Assembly (NCBI RefSeq): GCF_000716535.1
Contig: NZ_JNWV01000015.1
Span: forward strand, 1-64,000
Source: Streptomyces flaveolus
GTDB lineage: Bacteria; Actinomycetota; Actinomycetes; Streptomycetales; Streptomycetaceae
DNA: 64,000 nucleotides
Direction of reading: 5' to 3'
Of the stretch, positions 26,501-34,781 are shown piece after piece. Within the stretch, counting starts at the first letter, position 1. Every line of letters starts with the position of its first letter. The translations under genes and the position numbers were made by a program. The notes under the pieces are model-generated. The model did no database searches, was not told the origin of the DNA, and saw only the letters and a program-made list of their open reading frames with translations.

Positions 26501-27339
26501 GACATGGAAGCGGTCGCCACCAGCTGCACGGTCCTGCTGCCCCGCCGGGCGGCGTACCCCGGGTCCTCGGCCGTGGCGGCAACCTTGACGCCGGAGGCCC
26601 AGTGCTGGTTGACGGAGCCTTCGAAGATGTCCTTGCGGTTGGCCGGCGCCGCCGCCCAGTCATCCTTGTACCGGTCGGCGACGTCCCGGGTCTGCACCCG
26701 GAACATGCCGCGCCCCGGCCACATCCAGCCGCCGGTTCCTTCGTCGCTGCCGGTACCGGCCTTCATGCTGTCCTGGTCCCAGCGCCCGTTGACCACCGTG
26801 TCGTAACGGGTGTTGAGATCCGGCCGGAACACCAGCTTCGTCCCGCCGTCGCCGGAGCCGTGCCCGCGCACGATCAGGAAGCTAGCGTCGACGTAGACCT
26901 GGCGGGTCAGATCGATGCGTCCGGACGGCAAGGTGATGAGCGAGAGCTGGTCGTAGCTTGCCGACGGCGAGCACTGGCTCTTGATGTCGTCGATCGCCTT
27001 CTGCAGCCCGGTGGTGTCGTCGGCCCCGTCGTCCGCTCTCACTCCGTACTGGGACGACAGTACTTCCGGAGAGATGCGGCAGGACGCGTCGTCGGTCACC
27101 TCCCCGTTGCCGGGCAGCGGCGCGCCGCTCCGGTAGCCCACGCGCGACCAGTCCGGCAGGCCGGGGGCCGAGGTGGTTCGGTTGGCGCTGGAGAGATCCG
27201 GTCCGTCAGCGTCAGGGCCAGCTGTCACCGTTGCGGCCGTCGCCGAGGCGGTCGTCGACGGGCCGGAGGCGAACGCCGGCAAGGAGATGGACAGCAGCAG
27301 GCCGGACAACAGCGCTGCCGTGGGTCTGAAATGTCTCAC
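23596..27339 (-). CDS. Secreted beta-helix / CdtB-like nuclease / beta-trefoil fusion, 1247 aa
   Basis: GTG start at 27339. A signal peptide (MRHFRPTAALLSGLLLSISL, then PAFASG) is followed by a linker. From ~100 a right-handed beta-helix domain begins with YGVRADDGADDTTGLQKAID, the usual opening of pectate-lyase-like folds. It runs with many Asn/Gly-rich turns to ~640. Residues ~670-935 match cytolethal distending toxin subunit B: AIVNWNMQGA, VLIQEAGTPP, GRVNLAIASRTP, YFTIHARADN, WIAAGDYNRDP, LDYAVT and SDHYPVWH. The Asn, Glu, His, Asp/Asn and SDH residues of the DNase I-like site are all present. From ~955 to the end, Trp/Leu/Tyr-rich units (SLENYATKQYLSAD, QRWFLQDV) look like a ricin-type beta-trefoil. 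It is flanked by hairpin terminators, so probably a single-gene unit. Target unknown. Confidence 0.85.
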   Translation of the reverse strand: MRHFRPTAALLSGLLLSISLPAFASGPSTTASATAATVTAGPDADGPDLSSANRTTSAPGLPDWSRVGYRSGAPLPGNGEVTDDASCRISPEVLSSQYGVRADDGADDTTGLQKAIDDIKSQCSPSASYDQLSLITLPSGRIDLTRQVYVDASFLIVRGHGSGDGGTKLVFRPDLNTRYDTVVNGRWDQDSMKAGTGSDEGTGGWMWPGRGMFRVQTRDVADRYKDDWAAAPANRKDIFEGSVNQHWASGVKVAATAEDPGYAARRGSRTVQLVATASMSKFTPGGYVWVGAANSIKFYEQQGVTDQGVMDDLHMRQQMFKVTGVDADAKTVTLDRPLEWDLPVDSTSDGSAALGDKPYATKVTPLQIVQGVGFENFAFTQDMDGLPKLGGGTYQLTPDQAVHNYGNMAPEYAMHGIVYKWAANSWARGLKATMTGSHPIVTEDALNLQIERNSFDGAWNKGKGGNGYLRGSRVWNSLWAYNLSRNLRHFTFQWSASGNVAFRNDLDSDLNLHGGWEHNNLFEQNTVRVPYEHRSANCQTNCGGEGGEIDQGTWYPIWWAAGPKAVKWSGSSGPQNVFYNNTLIKQTSPGGPFEPYAPYGTQTGTAFQFGSKSNAPTQFEPLETDGQAIPDWTGRETLDYVGHGVVPLAVGKRPSLFLTKTGGDLDPRTGTDRAIVNWNMQGALSDGGRHNKYDDLRYMMEDAAPRGAHIVLIQEAGTPPTGSRLEFLEDHAQNVWRHPDGTYPPVREYRLLGTRSRTVGYIYWLHTNSGTTNDGRVNLAIASRTPVAPQDIHVVEPADYDPVLGQGYSRPALGISVGGVGYFTIHARADNQGQDAPELLDNIGHHMEHLGAGGDESQPWIAAGDYNRDPGDLATALPAGVYNTASTAAATHPTAGRTGTPHVLDYAVTPANNGVDVFGSSLLDDYIDSDHYPVWHYLTNLPDDSPAPSSAPPLPQNNVVVMSAHTVNVAGFASAGSNVIGDVKFDYKNPGSNLLFDLKKSSEHPGYLNLLSKDPKFYNYYLGQEGGQRDGKIVLWKSPALDQLWKPHYQGDGTWSLENYATKQYLSADLKGGALFAHDADDQAPSQRWFLQDVEDLSGRREVHLKSKDGLPWILNAWNDAINEFPVVLDEDDDAPEERFTTIPAGRTGSDECFYLANDGRYAASTNDTGVPVDGNQVTMSEFVPHADGFLWCLRPAQYGVLLANHTGPAERDEPIYLTGGALHGRVTVRNRADYAADVWDFSPVTE

Positions 27340-27490
27340 ACGAGCTCATTTCTGCGTCAATGTGTGATGTTGATGGCGATGTCGAGTCACTTCGGTGCGC
27401 GACGTGTCCCGTCACTCGCACCGCTGCCCGAAATGCGGTTCTGCGCGATCGGGTTGCTGTCGGCGGTTCGTGCCGTACGCCGAAGCGCGA

Positions 27491-27531
27491 CCGGTCCTGA
27501 CACCGACGCCCGGCGTCGGTGTCAGGACCGG
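27491..27531 (-). terminator. Long perfect hairpin after the beta-propeller gene
   Basis: A perfect 19-bp stem with a 3-base loop (CCG) stands between two minus-strand genes, 83 bases past the stop of the first and 150 bases before the GTG of the second. It should insulate the toxin-like gene from its neighbour. Confidence 0.8.
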
Positions 27532-27613
27532 GATGTTCACGCGGCAGTCGAGGTCATGGTGCTTCCCGCCACCGGCGGCAACCGGTGTGGGGCCACCACG
27601 ACCGGCAGGACCA

Positions 27614-28684
27614 CTAGGGTGCCGGGGGCGTGGGCAGACCGCGGAAGTCGGCGGCCTGCTTCCACACCACTCCGGTGGTGCCGCCGCCGGAGCCGGTGAT
27701 GATGTCGTAGACGAGGGGTCCGCTGCTCTGGGCGAGCGGGGCGACGTTGGTCCAGCCGTAGCCGGAGTCCTTGAAGTTGCCCAGGACGTCGCCGTGCCGA
27801 TTGATCTCGTAGTTGCCGATCGTCCCGTCGTAGTCCCGGAAGGTGATGACCCCGTAGCCGTTGTCGGTGAGGGCGACAGAGGGGGTGCTGGTCGTGTACG
27901 GCCCGACCTTCTTCGGGTTGGTCCAGGTGGAGGAGCCGTACTGCTGCCGCGCCATGTACACGTTGAAGTCGGTGCCCTCGAAGGCGAGGACGACCTGGTT
28001 CCACGGAGCCGGGTCGTTGCCGTCGTTCACCTGGGCGGCGAGTGACGGCGCGTCCTGGCTGCGGGCATTGGGAACCGCCTGCGGAGCGTTGAACGTCGTG
28101 GTCGCGGCGTCGTAGTACATCGTCCAGACGTCGTCGGTGGTCTGGCTGTTCCAGGCGAGCATGTAGGAGTTGCCGGGGAGCGCCGCCGCCGCCACGGGCT
28201 GATTGGTGTTGGTGCGGGCGTCGTTGGGGACCTGCGTGGCGTTGGGCAGTGTCCCGGGCAGCTGGTAGCTGGTGGTCAGCTGGATGCGGTGCTGATAGAT
28301 GTGGCCGTCCTTGCCGGTGTGGAAGATCCGGAAGTTACCTCGGCCCCCGTCGTTGGTCCAGATCACCGTCGGGGCGGCATATGTCTGCGCGTGATCGGTG
28401 GACCCGGCCGTCGCCGGCAACGGGTAGGCAGGCCCGTTGTTCAGCGAGATCCAGATGTTGTCGTTGTCCGAGCCGCGCCAGGCGTGCAGGACGTTGCTGA
28501 GGTTGTCCCGCGCCTCCCCCTCGGTGCTGCTGCTCCTTATCTGCCCGCCCGAGTACGTCACCGGCTGCCATCCGGTACCGGCACCGGGAAGGTCGGCGAG
28601 GGCAGGGCTCGCCACTCCGAGAACAGCAGCGGCAGCAGCGAGGACCGGCGCCGCACGCCGGATCGTCTTCGCCTTGTTGAACAC
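27614..28684 (-). CDS. Secreted beta-propeller-like protein
   Basis: I prefer the GTG at 28684, which has GGAGAAG just upstream, over the ATG 15 bases earlier with no ribosome site. The product is ~356 residues. The signal peptide is FNKAKTIRRAAPVLAAAAAV followed by LGVASPALA. The mature part has recurring units of the form W-x-G/N...NIWIS, PTVIWTNDGG, NSYMLAWN, VWTMYYD, VVLAFEGTD, GVITFRD and GVVWKQAAD, spaced ~45-50 residues. This is the pattern of a six- or seven-bladed propeller of the PLL lectin/sialidase type. It may bind glycans. It lies directly upstream of the CdtB-fusion gene, but a strong hairpin separates them. Confidence 0.65.
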   Translation of the reverse strand: MFNKAKTIRRAAPVLAAAAAVLGVASPALADLPGAGTGWQPVTYSGGQIRSSSTEGEARDNLSNVLHAWRGSDNDNIWISLNNGPAYPLPATAGSTDHAQTYAAPTVIWTNDGGRGNFRIFHTGKDGHIYQHRIQLTTSYQLPGTLPNATQVPNDARTNTNQPVAAAALPGNSYMLAWNSQTTDDVWTMYYDAATTTFNAPQAVPNARSQDAPSLAAQVNDGNDPAPWNQVVLAFEGTDFNVYMARQQYGSSTWTNPKKVGPYTTSTPSVALTDNGYGVITFRDYDGTIGNYEINRHGDVLGNFKDSGYGWTNVAPLAQSSGPLVYDIITGSGGGTTGVVWKQAADFRGLPTPPAP

Positions 28685-28948
28685 TTCTTCTCCACTCATC
28701 GTTCATACGCGAGACACGTCGCGATCGCCGCGGAATCCCACGCAATGTCGGGGCGCTGGCGCACATCAGCCAGGCAGGACAACGTCCACCCCCTGTGGCA
28801 CACATGTGTGTTGCACAGATAGTGGAGGTGGGTGTTTGCCAGCAGAAACTTTAAGCATGATTGATGCGTCAAGCAAATCCATCACGCCTGCTTGGCCCAC
28901 ATCGCGCGGAACGTACGTCCCATCGCAACCGCAAGCGCGGGGCAGGCA

Positions 28949-28989
28949 CACAAGTGTCACCCATGTCCCGGACATGGGTGACACTTGTG
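28949..28989. repeat. 41-bp perfect palindrome (20-bp arms, 1-base centre)
   Basis: CACAAGTGTCACCCATGTCC, then C, then its exact complement. It lies in the 457-base gap between two minus-strand genes (starting at 28684 and ending at 29142). It could be a terminator for the LLM gene. The TGTCACCCATGTCC core also resembles ends of actinobacterial IS481-type elements, so a remnant of two abutting IS ends is an alternative. Apart from this palindrome the gap holds nothing I recognise. Confidence 0.65.
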
Positions 28990-29141
28990 GCTACGCCTGC
29001 TTCCCCGACAACACATCCAGGCCGACGTGCGACGTCAGGCGGAGAACCGCAGGAAACCGGTCACCGCGTGCCCAGGCAGGTTTCTCCCCCGACGGGAAGC
29101 CGGCCCACCGGTGCGGGATAGCGTGCTCGCCGGCGACGCGG

Positions 29142-30164
29142 TCAGCGCCAGCCGAGCTCCGGTGCCACGTGGGTGAGAATGCTCTCCAGCAGGTGGGTGT
29201 TGTAGTCGACACCGAGCTGGTTCGGGATGGTCAGGAGCAGGGTGTCCGCGGCCTCGATCGCCTCGTCGTTCCGCAGCAGCTTCACCAGCTCCTCCGGCTC
29301 GGCGGTGTAGGAGCGCCCGAAGACGGACCGGGTCGTGTCGCCCAGCATGCCGACATAGTCCCGGGAGTTGCGGTCGCGGCCGAAGTAGGCGCGATCCAGT
29401 TCGTTGGTCAGGGCGAAGATGCTGCGGCTGACCGACACTCGCGGCTCGCGGGTGTGGCCCGCCTTCCGGTACGCCTCGCGGTACGCCTCGATCTGCTTGC
29501 GCTGCTGCACGTGCAGCGGTTCCCCCGTCTCGTCCTCCTTCAGCGTCGAACTCTGCAGGTTCAGCCCCAGCTCGGCGGCCCATACGGCGGTCGCGTTCGA
29601 CGCGGAGCCCCACCAGATCCGGTCGCGCAGTCCCTCGGAGTGCGGTTCTATGCGCAGCAGCCCGGGCGGATTGGGGAACATCGGCCGCGGGTTGGGCCGG
29701 GCGAAACCCTCGCCGTCGAGCACCTTCAAGAAGGCCTCGGTGTGGTGGCGAGCCATGTCGGCGTCCGTCTCGCCCGGCGCGGGGTTGTAGCCGAAATAGC
29801 GCCACCCGTCGATCACCTGCTCCGGTGAGCCTCGGCTGATGCCCAGCTGCAACCGGCCACCTGAGATGAGGTCCGCTGCGCCCGCGTCCTCGGCCATGTA
29901 CAGCGGGTTCTCGTAGCGCATGTCGATCACGCCGGTGCCGATCTCGATCCTCGAGGTCCGCGAACCGATCGCTGCGAGCAACGGGAACGGGCTGGCTGCC
30001 TGCCGGGCGAAGTGGTGCACTCGGAAGTACGCGCCGTCCAGGCCGATCTCCTCGGCGGCGACCGCGAGGTCGATGGACTGGAGCAGCACGTCCGAGGCCG
30101 ACCGGGTGAGGGAATGCCCGTTGGGCGACCAGTGGCCGAAGGAGAGAAATCCGATCTTCTTCAC
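29142..30164 (-). CDS. LLM-class flavin-dependent oxidoreductase
   Basis: A 340-residue luciferase-like monooxygenase. It begins MKKIGFLSFGHWS, followed by a helix ending EEIGLDGAYFRVHHFARQ. It then has RIEIGTGVIDMRYENPLYMAEDAGAAD, GGRLQLGISRGSPEQVIDGW and a C-terminal ADTLLLTIPNQLG. The order of the VHHFA, GTGV and GRLQLGISRG motifs is diagnostic of the family. Such enzymes use reduced FMN or F420; the substrate is not predictable. A deleted stump of a close homologue lies at 34,042-34,136. It opens the redox cluster. Confidence 0.9.
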   Translation of the reverse strand: MKKIGFLSFGHWSPNGHSLTRSASDVLLQSIDLAVAAEEIGLDGAYFRVHHFARQAASPFPLLAAIGSRTSRIEIGTGVIDMRYENPLYMAEDAGAADLISGGRLQLGISRGSPEQVIDGWRYFGYNPAPGETDADMARHHTEAFLKVLDGEGFARPNPRPMFPNPPGLLRIEPHSEGLRDRIWWGSASNATAVWAAELGLNLQSSTLKEDETGEPLHVQQRKQIEAYREAYRKAGHTREPRVSVSRSIFALTNELDRAYFGRDRNSRDYVGMLGDTTRSVFGRSYTAEPEELVKLLRNDEAIEAADTLLLTIPNQLGVDYNTHLLESILTHVAPELGWR

Positions 30165-30429
30165 GTTGTTTCCAGCGGTTCGGGTTGTGTTCGTGTCGGC
30201 GGTGGGTCAGGTGGTGATCCACGCACGGGCTCCGGGGGCGAGAAGCGCGCGCGGGAGGGTGGGCTGTGTCAGCGATGTGAGCGGCGCCGTGGGAGCCATG
30301 TGAGGGGCGGCCGGTCGCCCCGGCGTTGGCTCCGCCGTCGCGGGGCGTTCCTGCGCGGAAGGGTTTGCGCGGGAGCGTTAGCGTGGGGGGTGCGGCTTGC
30401 GGCGGCACCCCTCACGCCTGTGCCTGGGG

Positions 30430-31473
30430 TCAGGGCTTGATGAGCACCTTCAGGCTCTTGCGGTCGGCCATGTCCTGGTAGCCGGCCGGGACACCGTCGA
30501 GGTCGGTGGTGGCGTCGAGGACCTTTCCGGGCTCGATCGTGCCGTTGAGGATGTCCGGCATCAGTTCCTCCATGTAGGCCCGGGCCGGTGCGGGGCCGCC
30601 GGCCAGGCGGATGTTGTGGCGGAAGAGGCTGCCGAAGCCGATGGGTGCTTCCTCGTACTGGGGAGCGCCGACCCGGCTGATGACCCCGCCCGGTCGGACG
30701 ATGCCGAGGGCCTGGTCGTAGGCGGGCCTGGTGCCGACGGCTTCCAGGACCACGTGCGTGCCGTGGCCGCCGGTGAGTTCACGGACCGCTTCGACGCCCT
30801 CTTCGCCGCGGGCGGAGACGACGTCGGTCGCGCCGAACTCGCGGCCGAGGTCGGTGCGAGCCTGGTGGCGGCCCATGAGGATGATCTGTTCGGCGCCCAG
30901 CCGCTTGGCGGACAGGACCGCCAGCAGGCCGACAGCCCCGTCGCCGATCACGGTGACGCGGGTGCGCTCGTTGACTCCGCCCGCGACGGCGGCGTGGTAG
31001 CCGGTGCCGAGGACGTCGGCGAGTGTCAGCAGGGACGGGATGAGGGCCGAGTCCTGGGCGACGGGGAGCTTGAGGAGGGTGCCGTCGGCCAGAGGGACGC
31101 GGATGGCCTCGGCCTGGCCGCCCTCATCCGGCACGAGGTCCCAGAAGTTCGCCTCCGGGTGGACACAGGAGGTGTGCAGGCCCTCACGGCAGAACTCACA
31201 GGTGTTGTCGGAGACGGCCCACGCGGAGACGACCAGGTCGCCGCGTTTGACGGTGGTCACCTCCGAGCCGGTGTCTTCGACGATGCCGAGGAATTCGTGG
31301 CCCATGCGGGCCGGACCGTCCTCGGGCTTCATCGAGGCGTAGGGCCACAGGTCCGTGCCGCAGACGCACGATGCGGTGATCCGGACCAGGGCGTCGGTCG
31401 GGTGCTTGATGACGGGGTCGGGGACGTTCTCGACGCGGACGTCACCGGCGCCGTACATGAGGGTGGCTCGCAT
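30430..31473 (-). CDS. Zinc-dependent alcohol dehydrogenase
   Basis: Start chosen at the ATG at 31473, 8 bases after GGAG; a GTG immediately upstream is possible. The ~347-residue medium-chain dehydrogenase has the catalytic zinc ligands in ASCVCGTDLWPY and GHEFLGIV. The structural zinc site is altered: only CEFCREGLHTSC is obvious, as in many IMP/formaldehyde-type relatives. The nucleotide-binding segment is VTVIGDGAVGLLAVLSAKRLG near residue 170. It lies between the LLM enzyme and the SDR, all on the minus strand. This is compatible with a detoxification cluster, though gaps of 200-290 bases argue for separate transcripts. Confidence 0.9.
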   Translation of the reverse strand: MRATLMYGAGDVRVENVPDPVIKHPTDALVRITASCVCGTDLWPYASMKPEDGPARMGHEFLGIVEDTGSEVTTVKRGDLVVSAWAVSDNTCEFCREGLHTSCVHPEANFWDLVPDEGGQAEAIRVPLADGTLLKLPVAQDSALIPSLLTLADVLGTGYHAAVAGGVNERTRVTVIGDGAVGLLAVLSAKRLGAEQIILMGRHQARTDLGREFGATDVVSARGEEGVEAVRELTGGHGTHVVLEAVGTRPAYDQALGIVRPGGVISRVGAPQYEEAPIGFGSLFRHNIRLAGGPAPARAYMEELMPDILNGTIEPGKVLDATTDLDGVPAGYQDMADRKSLKVLIKP

Positions 31474-31759
31474 CACTGATGCTCCATTTCAGATGGTGCA
31501 CTGGCGGGTGGGGTGGATCAACCGACCCGTCGAGGGCGCGGCCTTGCCATGGCCTGGTGGTCCTACGGCAGGCCGTGTGAATCGGGACGACCTTGATGGC
31601 GGTGCCGTGGCCTCCCCGGGGGAAGGGACGGGGATGCGCTGTGAGGGTGGGGGTGAGGACAGTCGCGGCCCCAGTCTCACTTCTTGTGGAACCATCTACG
31701 GGCTGCACGAAGATTTGCGCTTTCGTGTCCTGTACGGCGTCGCCCTGGCCGGACCGGTG

Positions 31760-32548
31760 TCAGCTGGGCTGGGCGGTGGGCATGATGAAGACCTGGGGGA
31801 GGTTGACGCGCAGGGGCAGGGAGGCGATGAAGCCGACGGTCTGCGCGATGTCGATCGACTGGAGCCAGTCGATGGTGTCCTTGGACCCTTCCAGCCATTC
31901 GCGGGCGCCGGTGTCGGTGACGTGGTCCTGCAGTTCGGTGCCCACGATGCCGGGCTCGATGGCGGAGACCCGTACCTTCTTCGGGCCCAGCTCGATGCGC
32001 AGGTGCTTGGAGAGGTGGGAGACGAAGGCCTTGGTGCCGGCGTAGACGGCGAAGGTCGGGTAGAGGTTCTGCGCGGCGCTGGAGGAGGTGTTGATCAGGT
32101 CGGCGACACCGCGTTCCTGCGCGGCGCGCACCAGCTGCGGGGTGAACGCGCCGATGACGTTCATCAGCCCGGAGACGTTCAGGTCGATCTGCCGCTGCCA
32201 CTGGTCGGCGCGCAGTTCCTCGACGGGACCGGGCAGCATGACGCCGGCGTTGTTGAACAGCAGGTCCGCGCCGCCCAGCTCGGCCTCGACACGGTCGGCC
32301 GCGGCCCGCACCGCGGCGGGGTCGGTCACGTCGACGGCGATCGCGACCGCGGTGCCGCCGTTCTTGCCGATGCGCGCGACCAGGTCGTCCAGCCGCTCCG
32401 CGCGCCGTGCCAGCACGGCGACCTTGGCGCCCAGCGACGCCAGGTGCTCGGCCGACGCCTCGCCGATGCCGCTGGACGCGCCGGTGACGACGGCCACCCG
32501 GCCGTCCAGGGGCCTGGCGGAGGCCGTGGCAGAGGTCTCGGTGGTCAT
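31760..32548 (-). CDS. SDR-family NAD(P)-dependent oxidoreductase
   Basis: ATG at 32548 with GGAAGG about 9 bases upstream; 262 residues. The classical SDR signature is complete: VTGASSGIGEA near 22, NNAG near 98, active-site Ser in NTSSSAAQ, and YAGTK with the catalytic Tyr and Lys near 165. It is divergently transcribed from an XRE-family regulator (32747) with a 198-base shared promoter region, which suggests that the regulator controls it. Confidence 0.92.
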   Translation of the reverse strand: MTTETSATASARPLDGRVAVVTGASSGIGEASAEHLASLGAKVAVLARRAERLDDLVARIGKNGGTAVAIAVDVTDPAAVRAAADRVEAELGGADLLFNNAGVMLPGPVEELRADQWQRQIDLNVSGLMNVIGAFTPQLVRAAQERGVADLINTSSSAAQNLYPTFAVYAGTKAFVSHLSKHLRIELGPKKVRVSAIEPGIVGTELQDHVTDTGAREWLEGSKDTIDWLQSIDIAQTVGFIASLPLRVNLPQVFIMPTAQPS

Positions 32549-32746
32549 GAGGTAACACCTTCCAGAAGAAACAGTGAGCAGAGGCAGGGGGGCTGCGGAC
32601 GGCAGCCGTCGCGGTCGGTTCCCGCCTTCCAAGCACACCACCGCGCGACCGTCCCGCACGGCCCGCAGGTGGCCCTGGCAAGGCAGGTACTGACAGGACC
32701 ACCCAGCGCGGCGCGGGCAGCGCGCGGGCAGGCGAGACTGGAAGGC

Positions 32747-33616
32747 ATGGACCGCAGCAGCGAGATCGCCGCCTTCCTGCGCACCCGCCGCGCCCGGGTG
32801 AGCCCTGAGTCTGCGGGACTGCCCGCCGACGGGCGCACCCGACGCGTCCCCGGCCTGCGCCGCGAGGAAGCAGCCCGCCTGGCGGGCGTGAGCACCGAGT
32901 ACTACACCCGCCTGGAACAGGGCCGGGCCGCGCACCCCTCGCCCGAGGTGGTGGACGCCCTGGCCCGCGCCCTGCGCCTGGACGCCGCCGAGCGCGAGCA
33001 CCTCACCAACCTCCTCGCCCGCCCGGGCGCGCGGCGGGCCCCGGTCAACCCGCAGCGGGTCCGTCAGGGGCTGCACCTGATGCTCCAGACCCTGGACGAG
33101 GTACCCGCCTTCGTCATCGGCCGGCGCACCGACGTCCTCGCCTCCAACCCTCTGGCCCGCGCCGTCCTCACCGACTTCGAGGCACTGCCCGTCCAGCGGC
33201 GCAACCTGGCCCGCTACTACCTGCTGGACCCCGAGGCCCGCGAACGCACCGCCGACTGGGAACAGATCGCCGCCGAGACCGTGGCCATGCTCCGCCTGGA
33301 GGCGGGCCGCTGCCCCCAGGACCGCCGGCTGGCCGACCTGATCGGCGAACTGACGCTCAAATCACCCGAGTTCAGCACCTGGTGGAACGACCACCGCGTC
33401 CTGCGACGCAGCCACGGCACCATGCGCTACCGCCACCCCCTCGTCGGCGACCTCCACTTCTCCTACGAGTCACTGCAACCGCCCGGCGACGACAACCAGA
33501 CACTGTGCGTCTACCTCCCGCAACCCGACACCACCACGGCCGAATCCCTGCGCATCCTCAGCAGCTGGGCCACCAGCCCCACCCCGGCCGAACGGCGGTC
33601 CGGACCCGGCACCTGA
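32747..33616 (+). CDS. XRE-family transcriptional regulator (MmyB-like)
   Basis: ATG at 32747 preceded by GGAAGG; 289 residues. The N-terminal helix-turn-helix reads VPGLRREEAARLAGVSTEYYTRLEQGR near 30-60. The remainder (VIGRRTDVLASNPLA, RNLARYYLLDPEAR and ELTLKSPEFSTWWNDHRV) is the MmyB-like ligand-binding domain common in Streptomyces. Regulators of this group usually control a divergent SDR gene, exactly the layout here. The ligand is unknown. Confidence 0.9.
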   Translation: MDRSSEIAAFLRTRRARVSPESAGLPADGRTRRVPGLRREEAARLAGVSTEYYTRLEQGRAAHPSPEVVDALARALRLDAAEREHLTNLLARPGARRAPVNPQRVRQGLHLMLQTLDEVPAFVIGRRTDVLASNPLARAVLTDFEALPVQRRNLARYYLLDPEARERTADWEQIAAETVAMLRLEAGRCPQDRRLADLIGELTLKSPEFSTWWNDHRVLRRSHGTMRYRHPLVGDLHFSYESLQPPGDDNQTLCVYLPQPDTTTAESLRILSSWATSPTPAERRSGPGT

Positions 33617-34041
33617 CCCCCTGGATCGCAGCAGGGCCACGGGCAGTGCACCCGGGCGATCGAGATCTCCTTATCCGGTCTCTGGATACGAACGCGGAAG
33701 CCCCGACATAAGCGGTTGATCGCCTAACCTCGATCTTTCGTGATGGGGCGCCGACGGAGTCTGGGGCCCGTTTCGTTGTCGGTGGCCGGGGGCGGGTAGG
33801 CCAGGGGCCCGGGTGTCGTCTCGGGTGGACACCGGGTTCCATTGCTCCGGCCTGGGCTGGCACCCTCGCAGGAGCGGGAAGGATGCTGGTCAGCCGGGGT
33901 GCGGCAGGAGTGCAAGACGTTCGAGGGCGCGTGTGACCTCACCGCTCCAGGGTCAGTCGGCCGCGATGCGCGGATACGGCGCCGGCCGGTGGTGACGAGC
34001 TGGGCGGCTGTGGAGACCGCCATCACCAACGCCGTCGACAC
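33617..34041. other. Gap without a recognisable gene
   Basis: Between the regulator and the LLM stump. I see no frame with convincing protein character on either strand and no strong hairpin. Confidence 0.4.
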
Positions 34042-34136
34042 GACGAGGCGATCCAGGCCGCGGACACCTTGCTGCTGACCGTCCCGAACCAGCTCAGGGC
34101 CTCACCCGCGTGGCTCCGGAACTCGGCTGGCGCTGA
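34042..34136 (+). pseudogene. Stump of an LLM-class oxidoreductase C-terminus
   Basis: Translating gives DEAIQAADTLLLTVPNQL, then after a frame change GLTRVAPELGWR and a stop. The intact enzyme at 29,142-30,164 ends NDEAIEAADTLLLTIPNQLG...ILTHVAPELGWR. The two are homologous, but the stump has lost about nine codons internally and all of the upstream gene. It lies on the opposite strand. It is the relic of a second, related gene rather than a new one. Confidence 0.75.
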
Positions 34137-34295
34137 CATCGCTCCGGACGGACCAGGCACAATCACGGCCAGGCGGTGGTGGAAGGCGACTACCAGGCTC
34201 GGAACACGAGGCCGCCCCACCTTCATGACGATGAGGTGGTCGGCTCAGCAGGCCGCCTGTAACAGATTGTCCCGGGCTCACATGTCGGATCGCTG

Positions 34296-34772
34296 TCATT
34301 CTGCGAACAAGGACTGCAGGTTCACCACGACCGGCTCCTGGGTGCTGCGCGCAATCACCACGACGGCTTCATCGTCCGGATCGGGGTTCTCCTCCCGATG
34401 CGCAACGTATGGGGGCACGTAGACGTAGTCCCCCGGGCCTGCCTTCACCCTCTTCTCGCACGGCTGGCCTTCGGACTTCTCGGCGTAGACGAATTCGGGA
34501 TGTCCGCTGACAACGTAGATCGCCGTCTCCGACTCACCATGATGGTGATCGCTGGAGGAAGTCCCTGGGGCAACACGGGTCTCCCCCATCCAGATCCGGC
34601 GAGACCCTGCGAGTTCGCCGCTGATCGCCGCGAATCTCCTCATGCCTCCGCCGCTCTGCGCGGTACTACCGTCGAGCTCACCGGCCCTGACGTGGCGAAT
34701 GCCCGGCCGCGCCGGCAACCCAGATCCGGATAGGTCAGGATGAAATGCATCAAAACGACTAGAATCGTCCAT
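34296..34772 (-). CDS. Cupin-domain protein
   Basis: A 158-residue protein with the two cupin motifs: SSDHHHGESETAIYVVSGHPEF near residue 73, with the metal-binding His and Glu, and PGDYVYVPPYVAHREEN near 113, with the second-motif His. The ATG at 34772 has no ribosome site and sits inside a 16-bp palindrome, so the message may be leaderless or repressed there. Small cupins bind a metal and are enzymes or sensors; the substrate is unknown. Confidence 0.82.
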   Translation of the reverse strand: MDDSSRFDAFHPDLSGSGLPARPGIRHVRAGELDGSTAQSGGGMRRFAAISGELAGSRRIWMGETRVAPGTSSSDHHHGESETAIYVVSGHPEFVYAEKSEGQPCEKRVKAGPGDYVYVPPYVAHREENPDPDDEAVVVIARSTQEPVVVNLQSLFAE

Positions 34773-34781
34773 ATATGGACG
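34766..34781. promoter_or_regulatory. Palindrome CGTCCATATATGGACG over cupin start
   Basis: A perfect 16-bp palindrome that includes the ATG of the cupin gene. It lies in an AT-rich pocket, unusual for this DNA, and is a good candidate operator for a dimeric repressor. No regulator gene is adjacent. Confidence 0.5.

Noticed and set aside
25213..27699. 828-codon + frame opposite the CdtB fusion
   Set aside because: Antisense shadow; the minus-strand gene has signal peptide, domains and catalytic motifs.
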